Below are positions 10,501 through 18,571 of a stretch of DNA of 64,000 bases, in pieces. The position numbers were made by a program, and so were the translations under genes. Numbering within the stretch: the first letter of the stretch is position 1; each line of letters starts with the position of its first letter. Below the pieces are notes generated by a model, which did no database searches, was not told the DNA's origin, and saw only the letters and a list, made by a program, of their open reading frames with translations. Source of the stretch: Mycobacterium sp. 852002-50816_SCH5313054-b (GTDB lineage: Bacteria > Actinomycetota > Actinomycetes > Mycobacteriales > Mycobacteriaceae); the NCBI RefSeq assembly GCF_001667185.1, contig NZ_LZIC01000013.1, positions 1 through 64,000 of the forward strand, given 5' to 3'.

Positions 10501-13500
10501 CCGTGGCAGGCCAACGGGAAACCCCGACGCGCCGGCATAAGTTCATTCGGGTTCACCGGCACGAACGCGCACGTGCTGATCGAGGAGGCCCCGGCGCAAC
10601 CGGCGACGCCCGACGAGTACTCGACGGGCGACGTCTTCTCCGACGTCGCCGTGGCATCGGAGTCGGACACTCAAGAGGAACCGGTCGCCCTGCTGCCGCT
10701 GTCCGCGCGCTCACCGGAGGCGCTGGTGGCGTTGGCGCACCGATACGAGGAATGGTTGAACGCCCACCCGAAGGTCGACATCGCCGATCTGTGCTGCACG
10801 GCCGGGGTGGGTCGTTCGCACTTCGAACACCGGGCCGCGCTGGTGGTGGATTCGGTTCAGGGCGCCCGCGAGCTGCTGGCCGAGTTGGCCGAGAACCGGT
10901 TACGACCGGGGGTGGTGCGCGGTGAGTGCACCGACCCGCCGACGACGGCATGGTTGTTCACCGGGCAGGGCAGCCAGTACCCGGCGATGGCGCGCGAATT
11001 GTTCTACGCCGAGCCGGTTTTCGCGGACACCGTGACGCGCTGCGCGGAAGCGGTGGACCCGATGCTGCCGCGACCCTTGCTGGAGGTGCTGTTCGCGACC
11101 GATCGGGAAAGCGCGGAAATGCTGCGGCACACGTCGTTTGCGCAGCCCGCCCTGTTCGCCGTCGAGATGGGGCTGGCGCGGCTCTGGCAGTCGTGGGGCA
11201 TCGAGCCGGACGTGGTGCTGGGGCACAGCGTGGGTCAGTACGCGGCGGCGTGTGTGGCCGGGGTCTTCAGCCTCGAGGACGGGGCGCGGCTCATGGCCGA
11301 GCGCGGCCGGCTGTTCGGCAGCCTGCCCGACGGTGGGCGAATGGTGGCGGTGTTCGCCGACGCCAAATACGTCGAGGAGATCGCCAACGAGTTCCCCCGA
11401 GTGTCGGTCGCCGCCTACAACGGCCCCAACACGGTGCTGTCGGGACCCGGCGCGGATCTGGAACAGATCGTCGCCAGGGGCGGCAACGACGGGATCCGCT
11501 GCACCTGGCTGGAGACCAGCCACGCCTTCCACTCGGAATTGCTGGAGCCGGTGCTCGGTGAATTCGAGTCCTACGCGGCGCAGTTGCAGTTCGCGGTGCC
11601 GACGTTGCCGCTGGTCTGCAACCGCACCGGCGCCGTGCTGACCGCGGAAACCCCGCTCGACGCGCAATATTGGCGGCGGCATTCCCGCCAGCCCGTGCAG
11701 TTCGCCGAAAGCGTGCGCACCGTGGCGGCCCTGGGCTGCTCGGTGTTGATGGAGATCGGCCCGCAGCCGGTTCTGACCGGGGCCGCGGTGCAGGTCTGGC
11801 CGGAACATCTGGCCGCGCCTCGTGCGATCGTTTCCCTGCGCAAGGGCATTCCCGACCGCCGCCAGATCGCCGAAGCGCTGGCCGGGGCCTACGTCAGCGG
11901 CCACCGACCGAGATTCGCTGCGCTCCATCGGCAACCCCGCAGCAGGCTCGAACTGCCCACCTATCCTTTCCAGCGGCGCAGCTTCTGGCCCAAGACGTCC
12001 GGTCTTCCCGGCATCGACGGCCAGGGCGCCACCGTGTCCGGAATCCTCGGTAGTGCAAAAGATCTCGCCTCAGGCGACTGCGTCTACACCAGCCGGCTGT
12101 CGGTCAAGTCGCAGCCGTGGCTTTCCGATCACGTCATCTACGGCACGGTCGTCGTCCCGGGGGCGACGTACGCGGCGATGGCACTGGCCGCCGTCGGGCC
12201 GCCGGGACGGGTGCAGGACGTCTTTTTCTATGAGCCGATCATCCTGCCGGAGAAGGCCTCTCGCGAGGTGCAGCTGACGCTGCATCCGCAGGACGGCTCG
12301 CAAAACGGGGAGGCCTGGAGTTTCCGGGTGCACAGCCGCCCATATGGCGCCCGCGATGCCGAATGGTCGCTGAACGCCGACGGCACCGTCGTGACCGGCG
12401 TCGAGGCTGAGCCGGCGCCCGATCCGGAGGACTCCACGGATCCCATCGACGCGGCCATCGAGCGGATGAACCGCATGCGTCCGCAGGAGCTCTTCGACAC
12501 CTTCGCCGACATGGAACTGGCGTGGGGGCCCAACTGGTCCGGTTCGTTGAAGTCGCTGTGGCTGGGCGAGGGCGAGGCGATCGGCGATATCACCGTCGGC
12601 GACGAACTCGCCGAACACCTCGGAACCGAGCCGATGCATCCGGTGCTGCTCGATTTGTGCACCGGCGTCGCCTTCCCCGCGTTCCCGGCGCTTCTCGCGG
12701 CCGAACAAGGCGTGAGCGATCTGTTCTTGCCCTTGCGGTACGGCGCGGTGGAGCTGCGGGAGAAGATGCCGCGGCGGTTCTACTGCCGCGCCAAATGGCA
12801 CACCAGCGGCCTGGACAGCGAAACCCAGGTCTTCGATCTCGACTTCGTCGATCGGGATGGCCGCCGCCTGGGCGGGATTCGCGAGTTCACGGTCAAACGC
12901 GCTCCCCGAGAGGCGTTGCTGCGCGGGCTGGGCGGCGACGCCACCCGGCTGCTCTACGCCCTCGGCTGGCACGAGGTGCCGCCGCCGGCACCGAGCGGTG
13001 ATGTCGCCGGCGCCGGAAACGCGCTCGGCACGTGGCTGATTGCGGGCTTCGAGGAGCTGGCGGCCCACGTACCCGGCTGCATCTCTTTCGACCGGAACCA
13101 GGAGTCGGAGCCCCTGGGGCAACTGCTGGCGCAGGCTCACGAGCGCGGTATGCCGTTCTCGGGCATCGTCTGGCGCGCCGCCGGACCGAACGCGGAAGAG
13201 TCGAGCGCCGAATCCGTCGCGCGACTGGAGGCCGAAATCGCCCACCTGCTCAGCGCCGTGCACACTCTGCAGGCCGACGGGGCGGTGAAACTTCCGGGCG
13301 GGTTGTGGATCATCACCGAACGAGCGGTGGCGACAGAATCCGGCGAAGCCGTCGACCCCGTGCAGGCGGCGCTGTGGGGGCTCGGTCGCACCATCGTCAA
13401 CGAGGAACCGGCCCTGCGCTGCAGGATGATCGATTGCGACGGATCGGAGCAGGCGGTGCGCTCGCTGGCCGGTCTGCTCGGCGAACCGATCGACGAACCC

Positions 13501-15759
13501 GAACTCGCTGTGCGCCAAGGGAAGTTCCTGGCGTCCCGGTTGCTGCAATGGTCGCGCAGCGGTCACCTCGCGATACCGCGGTCAACCGATTACGTGCTGG
13601 CGCCCACCGAACGTGGCGCCATCGACAACCTGCGCCTGACCGAGACGGAAGTGTTGCCACCCGACGACGGCTATGTGCAGGTGCGCGTGGAGGCCGCTGG
13701 GCTGAACTTCCGCGACGTGCTCAACGTGCTGGGCCTCTACCCGGGCGATCCGGGCCCCATCGGTGGCGACTTCGCCGGCGTTGTCACCCAATTGGGCGGC
13801 GGCGTCACCGGACTCGAGGTCGGCCAGCGCGTCTACGGCTTCATGCAGGGCGCGTTCTCCAGCCGGTTCAACGTGCCGGCCCAGTTGCTGGCGCCGATTC
13901 CCGATGGGGTGAGCGCCGTGGCCGCGGCGACCATTCCCGCCGCGGCGCTTACGGCTCGGCTCGCCTTCGACTGGGCGCAGTTGAAGCCCGGCGACCGGGT
14001 GCTCATCCACGCCGCCAGCGGTGGCGTCGGATTGGCCGCCATCCAGATGGCCCAGCAGCACGGCGCGACCGTCTTCGCCACCGCCAGCACCTACAAGCGC
14101 GCCACACTGCGCAAGCTGGGCGTGGAACACGTCTACGACTCGCGCACAACGGATTTTGCCGACCAGATCCTCGCCGACACCGATGGCCTCGGCGTCGACG
14201 TGGTGCTGAACAGCCTGACCAACGAGGGCTTCGTCGAAGCGACCGTGCGGGCCACCGCCCAGAACGGGCGCTTCGCCGAGATCGCGAAGCGAGACATCTG
14301 GACCCCGGAGCAGATGGCGGCGGCCCGTCCAGATATCGCCTACGAGATCGTCGCGCTGGACACGGTTACATTCCAGCAGCCCGAGCGCATTCGCGCCTTG
14401 CTGGGTGAGGTGTCGGCCGGGTTGGCCGACGGCGAGTGGGCGCCGCTGCCCGCCGAGATCTACCCGCTGACCGAGGCGAAGACGGCATTTCGCCGGATGC
14501 AGCAGGCCCGGCATATCGGCAAGATCGTGCTGCAGATGCCGAACCCGCTGCAGCCGCGCGGCGATCGGAGCTATCTGATCACCGGTGGGCTCGGCGCGAT
14601 CGGCCTGCACACGGCGTCGTATCTGGCCCAGCTCGGCGCCGGCGACATCGTGTTGACCAGCCGGCGCGCGCCCGATGCCGACGCGCAACGCACAATCGAC
14701 GACATCAGCGAGCGGTACCGGTGCCGCATCCACACGTTCGCCGCCGACGTCGGCGACGAGGCGCACGTCGAACGGCTGCTGGAGCGGATCCGCGCGGAGT
14801 TGCCGCCGCTGGCCGGTGTGGTGCATCTGGCAGGCGTCCTCGACGACGCGCTGCTGTCGCAGCAGAACCTGGAGCGCTTCCGGACGACGTTGGCGCCCAA
14901 GGCGTTCGGTGCCTGCTATCTGGACAGGTTGACGAAGAGCGACGGTCTGGATTTCTTCATCGTGTCGTCCTCGGTGTCCAGCCTGCTCGGTTCACCGGGG
15001 CAGGCCAACTACTCGGCGGCCAACGCGCTGCTCGACGGGCTGGTCGCTGAACGCCAGGCGCGAGGCTTGCCGGCGACCGGTGTCAACTTCGGTCCCTGGG
15101 CCAAGGGGGGCATGGCGTCCTCGGAGGCCGCGCGCGCCAATATCGGTGCGCAAGGCCTCATTCCGCTGGACCCCTCGGCCGCCCTCAGCGCGCTCGCCGA
15201 GGCGGTCGCCAACGGAGCCGCGCAGGCAACGATCATCAAGGCCAACTGGCAGCGTGCCGCGAAGGTGCTCGGCAGCTCTCGTCCACCGATCCTCGACCTG
15301 GTGCTGCCCAGCGCGGTCACGGACGCCGTCGGTGACAGCGAGCTGCTCCGGCAACTGCAGGAGATACCGGTGGCGCAGCGCGCCGTTTTCATCACCGAGT
15401 TCCTGCAGCGCGAGGTGCAGGGTTTCCTGCGGCTCGCGCAACCACCCGCCGCAACCAGCCGGTTCCTGGACCTCGGTACGGATTCGCTGATGGCCGTCGA
15501 ACTCCGCAACCGCCTGCACAGTCAGTTCGGTGGCGCGTTCACGATCAACGCAACCGCGGTGTTCGACTATCCGACGATCGGAGGCCTCGCCGAGTACCTC
15601 GCCGGTCAGCTGCCGGAGGCCGACTCGGAGGCGGACGCCGCGGAATCGGTGGCAGCGCCGGCGGAGGCGAGCCCGGAATCGGTGGCGGGGCCAGAGCCAG
15701 TCGAATCCAGCGGGTCAGTCGCTGATATCGAATCCGGCGATGACCTTGGTCGGGAGTAG
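4594..15759 (+). CDS. pks: Bimodular type I polyketide synthase, malonyl-specific
   Basis: Large modular PKS of 3721 residues. The ATG at 4594 has GGAGGA seven bases upstream. Module 1 is KS (C187, H322, H362) - AT (S645 in GHSVG, HAFH at 743) - KR (GGLGSVG near 1200, Y1343) - ACP (S1509), with no DH between AT and KR. Module 2 is KS (C1745) - AT (S2212, HAFH at 2310) - DH (H2513, D2687) - ER (nucleotide-binding SGGVG near 3143) - KR (Y3473) - ACP (S3631). HAFH with GHSVG predicts malonyl-CoA in both modules, so an unbranched chain. There is no thioesterase, which fits off-loading by the neighbouring PapA. The tail after the last ACP is Ala/Glu/Ser-rich. No acyl-activating FadD is present in the window. 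Domain limits are estimates. Phleic-type acids for a trehalose polyphleate are the best guess for the product. Confidence 0.95.
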   Translation: MTSAEDPMQGASGSAGFAIIGYAARFPGAGDADEFWQVLRDGRDAISEVPEDRWDADEFFDPDPDAPGKVVTRRAGFVDDVTGFDAPFFGMSTREVRLMDPQHRLLLETAWRAVEHSGTAPTALANTNTGVFIGLATHDYLGMASDELTYPEIEAYMAIGTSSAAAAGRISYRLGLQGPSVAVDTACSSSLVAIHQACQALRLGECDLALAGGANVLLTPATMITFSHAHMLAPDGRCKTFDAAADGYVRGEGCGVIVVKRLEDAIRDGDRIRAVIRGSAINQDGASGGLTVPNGVAQQRVIAEALKRAGVAPGDVGYLEAHGTGTSLGDPIEAQAAGAVFGAGREPSRPLLIGSAKTNIGHLEAAAGIAGVIKVILSLEHELLPPHLHFRNPSPHIPWHRLALQVVREATPWERSGRRRIAGVSSFGFAGTNAHVILEEAPDAVDQVGPPPAAVEAPGDRRFSLLPLSARTPAALVQIADQYRSWLSAHPEATLADVCFTAGVGRAHFEHRAALVVNSKDSGGELLGALADDRPAPGLVRGTSDDTPKTAWLFTGQGSQYAGMARELFETEPVFADTLTRCAAVVADLLEKPLLDVIFDTEDPEGEETLRQTSYAQPALFAVEMGLARLWQSWGFEPGVVLGHSVGQYAAACVAGVFSLEDGMLLMAERGRLFGSLPAGGRMVAVFAAAERVESLTDEFPSLSVAAYNGANTVLSGPAQDLERAVAGLTADGVRCDWLDTSHAFHSALLDPILDDFEVYANRFDFGSPQRMLVCNRTGAALGRSVKLDGAYWRRHARQPVEFAKSVRTLADLGCKVLLEIGPQPVLTAAALRAWPDTVAAPRAIASLRRNTADRRQITEALADAYVLGHVPDFGAVSGPARKLDLPTYPFQHREYWYRDNRERPNQQQNTAVSTQAVRLLEDGRIEELAALVDGVSDNQQTLRVLTKLAAQHNQQRKTQSIADARYEIRWEQSTGASGDAEAPHASATWLLIADDADAVAPLIDALTAHGHQHRILGLPVSDADTERLEATLREAAADEAVLRILHVAALESDPAPSMRSLLRMQHRVLGGTRRLFRAAVAAELRIPIWVVTRGAQRVTDADTVSPDQACLWGFGRAAALEHPQVWGGLADLSGGRELDVDEWSRLIDQVVTAPRGSAAGEDQLAVRDGAVYVPRLVRRVEQPVATPPALRDEATYLVTGGLGSVGLEIAGYLAAHGARQLVLTGRRAPGDAAQGRIAAIREQHGCEVRVVAADVADMHEVERLLATVHAELPPLRGIVHAAGEIGTTPLRTLDDAEVDRVFAGKVWGAWHLSEAAVDLQLDFFLSTSSIASVWGGFGQTAYAAANAFLDGLAWRLREQGVPGISVNFGPWSAGMADEQARARLDQRGVRTLSPADALAGMADLMAGAAPQGVVARIGWDRFLPLYQQAGRRAFLAELEREVPVSAPAAALLGQSGKTQLVEQLTNAPVQQRKKLLMDHLRDAVAEVTRVDVAEIREDAGFFDLGMDSLMAVELRRRIEQAVGKEVPATLAMDHPRLSDVVDYLLGEVLGLSEQASAQSGLQLASAVTTRTDEPIAIVAVACHFPGAASPEAFWEVLSGGVDAISEVPEDRFDIDEFYDPDPEAPGKIYSRFGGFLDEVDGFDPEFFGISPREAIWIDPQQRLMLETAWEGIERAGYAPSALRGSRTGVFVGVGANEYSHLLSADSVDKLEPQFITGNALNAISGRVAFALGLEGPAVAVDTACSSSLVAVHQACQALHSGDCDLALAGGVNVLLSPVSIIAASRARMLSPVGRCKTFDASADGYVRSEGCGILVLKRLSDAVRDGDRVCAVIPSTAVNQDGASSGLTVPNGGAQQRLITTALARAGLVGGDVDYLEAHGTGTPLGDPIEVQAAAAVYGAARDADRPLLMGSVKTNIGHLESASGVAGLIKVVLSLQHEMLPQSLHFEKPSPHIPWDSLPVRVVDKSTPWQANGKPRRAGISSFGFTGTNAHVLIEEAPAQPATPDEYSTGDVFSDVAVASESDTQEEPVALLPLSARSPEALVALAHRYEEWLNAHPKVDIADLCCTAGVGRSHFEHRAALVVDSVQGARELLAELAENRLRPGVVRGECTDPPTTAWLFTGQGSQYPAMARELFYAEPVFADTVTRCAEAVDPMLPRPLLEVLFATDRESAEMLRHTSFAQPALFAVEMGLARLWQSWGIEPDVVLGHSVGQYAAACVAGVFSLEDGARLMAERGRLFGSLPDGGRMVAVFADAKYVEEIANEFPRVSVAAYNGPNTVLSGPGADLEQIVARGGNDGIRCTWLETSHAFHSELLEPVLGEFESYAAQLQFAVPTLPLVCNRTGAVLTAETPLDAQYWRRHSRQPVQFAESVRTVAALGCSVLMEIGPQPVLTGAAVQVWPEHLAAPRAIVSLRKGIPDRRQIAEALAGAYVSGHRPRFAALHRQPRSRLELPTYPFQRRSFWPKTSGLPGIDGQGATVSGILGSAKDLASGDCVYTSRLSVKSQPWLSDHVIYGTVVVPGATYAAMALAAVGPPGRVQDVFFYEPIILPEKASREVQLTLHPQDGSQNGEAWSFRVHSRPYGARDAEWSLNADGTVVTGVEAEPAPDPEDSTDPIDAAIERMNRMRPQELFDTFADMELAWGPNWSGSLKSLWLGEGEAIGDITVGDELAEHLGTEPMHPVLLDLCTGVAFPAFPALLAAEQGVSDLFLPLRYGAVELREKMPRRFYCRAKWHTSGLDSETQVFDLDFVDRDGRRLGGIREFTVKRAPREALLRGLGGDATRLLYALGWHEVPPPAPSGDVAGAGNALGTWLIAGFEELAAHVPGCISFDRNQESEPLGQLLAQAHERGMPFSGIVWRAAGPNAEESSAESVARLEAEIAHLLSAVHTLQADGAVKLPGGLWIITERAVATESGEAVDPVQAALWGLGRTIVNEEPALRCRMIDCDGSEQAVRSLAGLLGEPIDEPELAVRQGKFLASRLLQWSRSGHLAIPRSTDYVLAPTERGAIDNLRLTETEVLPPDDGYVQVRVEAAGLNFRDVLNVLGLYPGDPGPIGGDFAGVVTQLGGGVTGLEVGQRVYGFMQGAFSSRFNVPAQLLAPIPDGVSAVAAATIPAAALTARLAFDWAQLKPGDRVLIHAASGGVGLAAIQMAQQHGATVFATASTYKRATLRKLGVEHVYDSRTTDFADQILADTDGLGVDVVLNSLTNEGFVEATVRATAQNGRFAEIAKRDIWTPEQMAAARPDIAYEIVALDTVTFQQPERIRALLGEVSAGLADGEWAPLPAEIYPLTEAKTAFRRMQQARHIGKIVLQMPNPLQPRGDRSYLITGGLGAIGLHTASYLAQLGAGDIVLTSRRAPDADAQRTIDDISERYRCRIHTFAADVGDEAHVERLLERIRAELPPLAGVVHLAGVLDDALLSQQNLERFRTTLAPKAFGACYLDRLTKSDGLDFFIVSSSVSSLLGSPGQANYSAANALLDGLVAERQARGLPATGVNFGPWAKGGMASSEAARANIGAQGLIPLDPSAALSALAEAVANGAAQATIIKANWQRAAKVLGSSRPPILDLVLPSAVTDAVGDSELLRQLQEIPVAQRAVFITEFLQREVQGFLRLAQPPAATSRFLDLGTDSLMAVELRNRLHSQFGGAFTINATAVFDYPTIGGLAEYLAGQLPEADSEADAAESVAAPAEASPESVAGPEPVESSGSVADIESGDDLGRE

Positions 15760-16137
15760 GCGCACCACCAATTCGCCGGGAACGGCGTTGCGGCGGCCGA
15801 ATTCGTCGGCGCGGTCGGCGCCCATGTAGCGGGCACCGGTCCGCGTCGCGATGTCCAGCACGTCGTGCGGGTCCTCGCTCACCGAGGCCGCACCTTGCAC
15901 CTGGACGAACGAGTACGGCGGGTGGGGATCGTCGACACAGATCACCAGCCGCGAATCACGTGCCAGCGCACGGCCTTTCGAGGTGTCACGGCCGGTGGTG
16001 AACACCAGTTCGCCGTCGTCGACCACGAAACACACCGGGGCGACCAGGGGTCGGCCGTCGGCGGCGACGTAACCCAGCATCCCGGTGCGGGTGCCGGTTG
16101 ACAGGAACTGGACGACCTTGTCGGACAGCTCGGCCAT
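15715..16137 (-). CDS. Pyridoxamine-phosphate-oxidase-fold (FMN/F420) protein
   Basis: Split beta-barrel protein of 140 residues, the size of small mycobacterial flavin/deazaflavin-dependent oxidoreductases of the PPOX class. The pattern GYVAADGRPLVAPVCFV followed by ELVFTTGRDTSKGRAL is typical of the cofactor-binding half of the fold. Whether it binds F420, FMN or heme cannot be told from sequence. It starts three bases after the stop of an acyl-CoA dehydrogenase gene on the same strand, so it is probably the last gene of that operon. Its 3' end overlaps the 3' end of the PKS by 45 bp in opposite orientation; both frames look genuine because each carries conserved motifs or a plausible C-terminal tail there. 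Confidence 0.85.
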   Translation of the reverse strand: MAELSDKVVQFLSTGTRTGMLGYVAADGRPLVAPVCFVVDDGELVFTTGRDTSKGRALARDSRLVICVDDPHPPYSFVQVQGAASVSEDPHDVLDIATRTGARYMGADRADEFGRRNAVPGELVVRLLPTKVIAGFDISD

Positions 16138-16140
16138 CGG

Positions 16141-17247
16141 CTACAGCCGGGCCAAGTCGTACTCGCCGAGGTGGTCGATCAGGTTGTGCAGGTGGTCGCC
16201 GGAGGTGCCCAGCGTGTGTTCGATCGCGGTGAGCCGCGCGGCGTAGTGGCTGACCGGATATTCGGCCGTCACGCCTATTCCGCCGTGCATCTGGATGGAC
16301 TCCTGCGCGATGTGCCGACCGGACCGGCCGATCTGGATCTTGGCGCGCGAGGCGATGACCGGGTCCAGGTTGCCGTCGGCGATCGACATCGCGGCGTAAA
16401 GGCTCATGCTGCGCGCCAATTCCAGCGACACGTACATGTCGGCGGCCCGCTGGGTGAGCGCCTGAAACTTGTTGAGCGTGACGCCGAATTGCTTGCGTGT
16501 CTTGAGGTAATCGGTGGTCAGGCGCAGCGCTTCCTCCATCGCCCCGACGGCTTCGGAGCACAACGCCGATTGGATGCGCACGATGGCGTCGCGGATGGCC
16601 CGCGACGCGTCCACGGCTTCGCCGAGCGGCTCCGCGGCCGCGCCGTCCAGATCGATCTGGGCGCCGCGCTGACCGTCGAACGTCGGGTAGGGGTGCCGCC
16701 TCACGGCGTCCGCGTCGACCAGGAACAGGCCGGTGCCGCCGTCGGGCAACGCGGCGCTGACCACCAGCGCGTCGGCGCAGTCGCCGGCGAGCACCGGGTT
16801 CTTGCGCCCGGTGAGCGTCCATGAATCACCTTGCCGCGCAGCCTGAGTGGTGACCGCGGCGATTGGTTTGCGGTGCCCCTGTTCCAGGTGGGCGAAGGCC
16901 AGCAGCCGTTGCCCGGCCGCGACCTCGTCGAGCTGTAGCTTCTGGGCGTCGCTGCCCAGCTCGGCGATCAGCGCGCCCGGTGCGAGCGCACCGTGCAGGA
17001 TCGGTTCGGGGGCCAACCGGCGGCCCACCTCTGTGAGCACCACCATGATCTCGATCTGGCCGGCCTCCTCAGGCTCGAACCCGAGGCCCAGGATCCCGGT
17101 GTCGGCGAGCTGACTCCAGACCTCGCGGCTCCAGCCCAGATCGGAGCCGATGACCTTGTTGCGGCTCTCCGGGTCGTAGGAGCGCGACAGCAGGTCGCGG
17201 GTCGTGTCGCGCAGCAGGGCCTGCTCGTCGCTCAACTGAAAGTCCAT
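16141..17247 (-). CDS. Acyl-CoA dehydrogenase, small-subunit type (FadE)
   Basis: FAD-dependent acyl-CoA dehydrogenase of 368 residues. The N-terminus MDFQLSDEQALLRDTTRDLL and the C-terminal block IQMHGGIGVTAEYPVSHY are classic for the family. The start ATG at 17247 has GAGG upstream and lies seven bases after the stop of the second fadE, so the two are translated from one message. Mycobacterial FadE pairs with this layout form alpha2-beta2 heterotetramers that act on steroid or branched CoA thioesters. Its middle region is weakly conserved, so it may be the subunit that completes the FAD site without the catalytic glutamate; that is inference. The substrate is unknown. Confidence 0.88.
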   Translation of the reverse strand: MDFQLSDEQALLRDTTRDLLSRSYDPESRNKVIGSDLGWSREVWSQLADTGILGLGFEPEEAGQIEIMVVLTEVGRRLAPEPILHGALAPGALIAELGSDAQKLQLDEVAAGQRLLAFAHLEQGHRKPIAAVTTQAARQGDSWTLTGRKNPVLAGDCADALVVSAALPDGGTGLFLVDADAVRRHPYPTFDGQRGAQIDLDGAAAEPLGEAVDASRAIRDAIVRIQSALCSEAVGAMEEALRLTTDYLKTRKQFGVTLNKFQALTQRAADMYVSLELARSMSLYAAMSIADGNLDPVIASRAKIQIGRSGRHIAQESIQMHGGIGVTAEYPVSHYAARLTAIEHTLGTSGDHLHNLIDHLGEYDLARL

Positions 17248-17254
17248 GACTGCC

Positions 17255-18415
17255 TCACAATCCGAGAATGGTGGACGCGATGATGTTGCGCTGCACCTCG
17301 CTGCTGCCGCCGTAGATCGACGTCTTGCGGTAGTTGAGGTAGTGCGGGGCGCTGTGTTGCGCCCACTCCGGCGACGTGATGTCGTCACCGTTGACCGGCA
17401 GCGCGTCGGGGCCGGCCACCTCGACCAGCAGCTCGGTGGCGATCTGCTGCAGTTGGCTGCCGCGCAGCTTGAGCACCGACGACGCGGGGTTGGGCTGCCC
17501 GTCCGCGGAGTCCGAGACCACTCGCGACTGCGTGAGTTCCAGTGCCAGCACCTCGTTCTCGGCCTCGGCGAGGCGCGCCGCGAACAGGGGATCGTCGAGC
17601 AACCCGGTTTCGGTGGCGCGCTTTTTCACCTCGGCCAGGCGCACCTTGGTGCGCCCCACCCCGGCGATGCCGGTGCGTTCGTTGCCCAGCAGGTACTTCG
17701 CGTAGGTCCAGCCCTGATTCTCTTGCCCGACAAGCTGATTGGCGGGCACCCGGACGTCGGAGAAGAACAATTCGTTGATCTCCTGGCCGCCGTCGATCGT
17801 CTTGATGGGCCGCAGCGTGATGCCCGGCGTCTTCATGTCGAAGAGCAGAAACGAGATGCCGGCCTGCCGCTTGGGCGCCTGGGGGTCGGTGCGTACCAGG
17901 CAGAAGATCCAGTCCGCGTACTGGCCGAGCGTTGTCCAGGTCTTCTGCCCGTTGACGACGTAGCTGTCGCCGTCCCGGACCGCGGTGGTGCGCAGCGACG
18001 CCAGGTCCGAGCCGGCCTCGGGCTCGGAGAAGCCCTGGCACCACCAGATGTCGAGGTTGGCCGTCGGCGGCAGGAAGCGTTGTTTGATCTCCTCGGAACC
18101 GAATTCGGCGATCACGGGGCCGACCATCTTGGTGTTGAAGTTCAGCGGCTCGGGCACGCACGCCAGTTGCATTTCGTCGGCCCAGATCTGGTGCTGGGTG
18201 GGCGTCCAGTCCTTGCCGCCCCATTCGACCGGCCAGTTCGGCACCGCCAGCCCGTGCTCGTGCAGGATCTTGTGGCTGGTGACGATGTCTTCGCGGCGCA
18301 CGGACGCCGCCCCGGCGCGCACCCGCTCGCGCAGCTCCTCGGGGATCTTCGTGGTGTAGAAGGTGCGAAGCTCATCGCGGAACGCGGCTTCCTCCGGTGT
18401 GAGCGCCAACTGCAT
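17255..18415 (-). CDS. Acyl-CoA dehydrogenase, large-subunit type (FadE)
   Basis: Acyl-CoA dehydrogenase of 386 residues, first gene of a three-gene minus-strand operon (fadE-fadE-PPOX). The start ATG at 18415 is set by an excellent ribosome binding site, AAAGGAGG. Visible family blocks are the FAD-contacting GFSEPEAGSDLASL, the NGQKTWTT strand, YLLGNERTGIAG, and the C-terminal GGSSEVQRNIIASTILG. It oxidises an acyl-CoA to the trans-2-enoyl-CoA and passes electrons to ETF. The pairing with the adjacent smaller FadE suggests a heterotetramer. It is not part of the usual comEA neighbourhood in M. tuberculosis as I recall it, and it faces the PKS tail to tail. Confidence 0.9.
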   Translation of the reverse strand: MQLALTPEEAAFRDELRTFYTTKIPEELRERVRAGAASVRREDIVTSHKILHEHGLAVPNWPVEWGGKDWTPTQHQIWADEMQLACVPEPLNFNTKMVGPVIAEFGSEEIKQRFLPPTANLDIWWCQGFSEPEAGSDLASLRTTAVRDGDSYVVNGQKTWTTLGQYADWIFCLVRTDPQAPKRQAGISFLLFDMKTPGITLRPIKTIDGGQEINELFFSDVRVPANQLVGQENQGWTYAKYLLGNERTGIAGVGRTKVRLAEVKKRATETGLLDDPLFAARLAEAENEVLALELTQSRVVSDSADGQPNPASSVLKLRGSQLQQIATELLVEVAGPDALPVNGDDITSPEWAQHSAPHYLNYRKTSIYGGSSEVQRNIIASTILGL

Positions 18416-18571
18416 GGCAGCCTCCTTTGGTCGAGGTGAACGTCGCGACTCGTTCCATCTTGACCCATCGGATTCGGGTGCCTGTGCACAGCCTCGGATT
18501 CGTCCACATGCCGGCGGTGCGGCGCCGTCGCACGCGGTCGCCGGGGCGGTCGGCGCGCCTACGGTCGGCGC

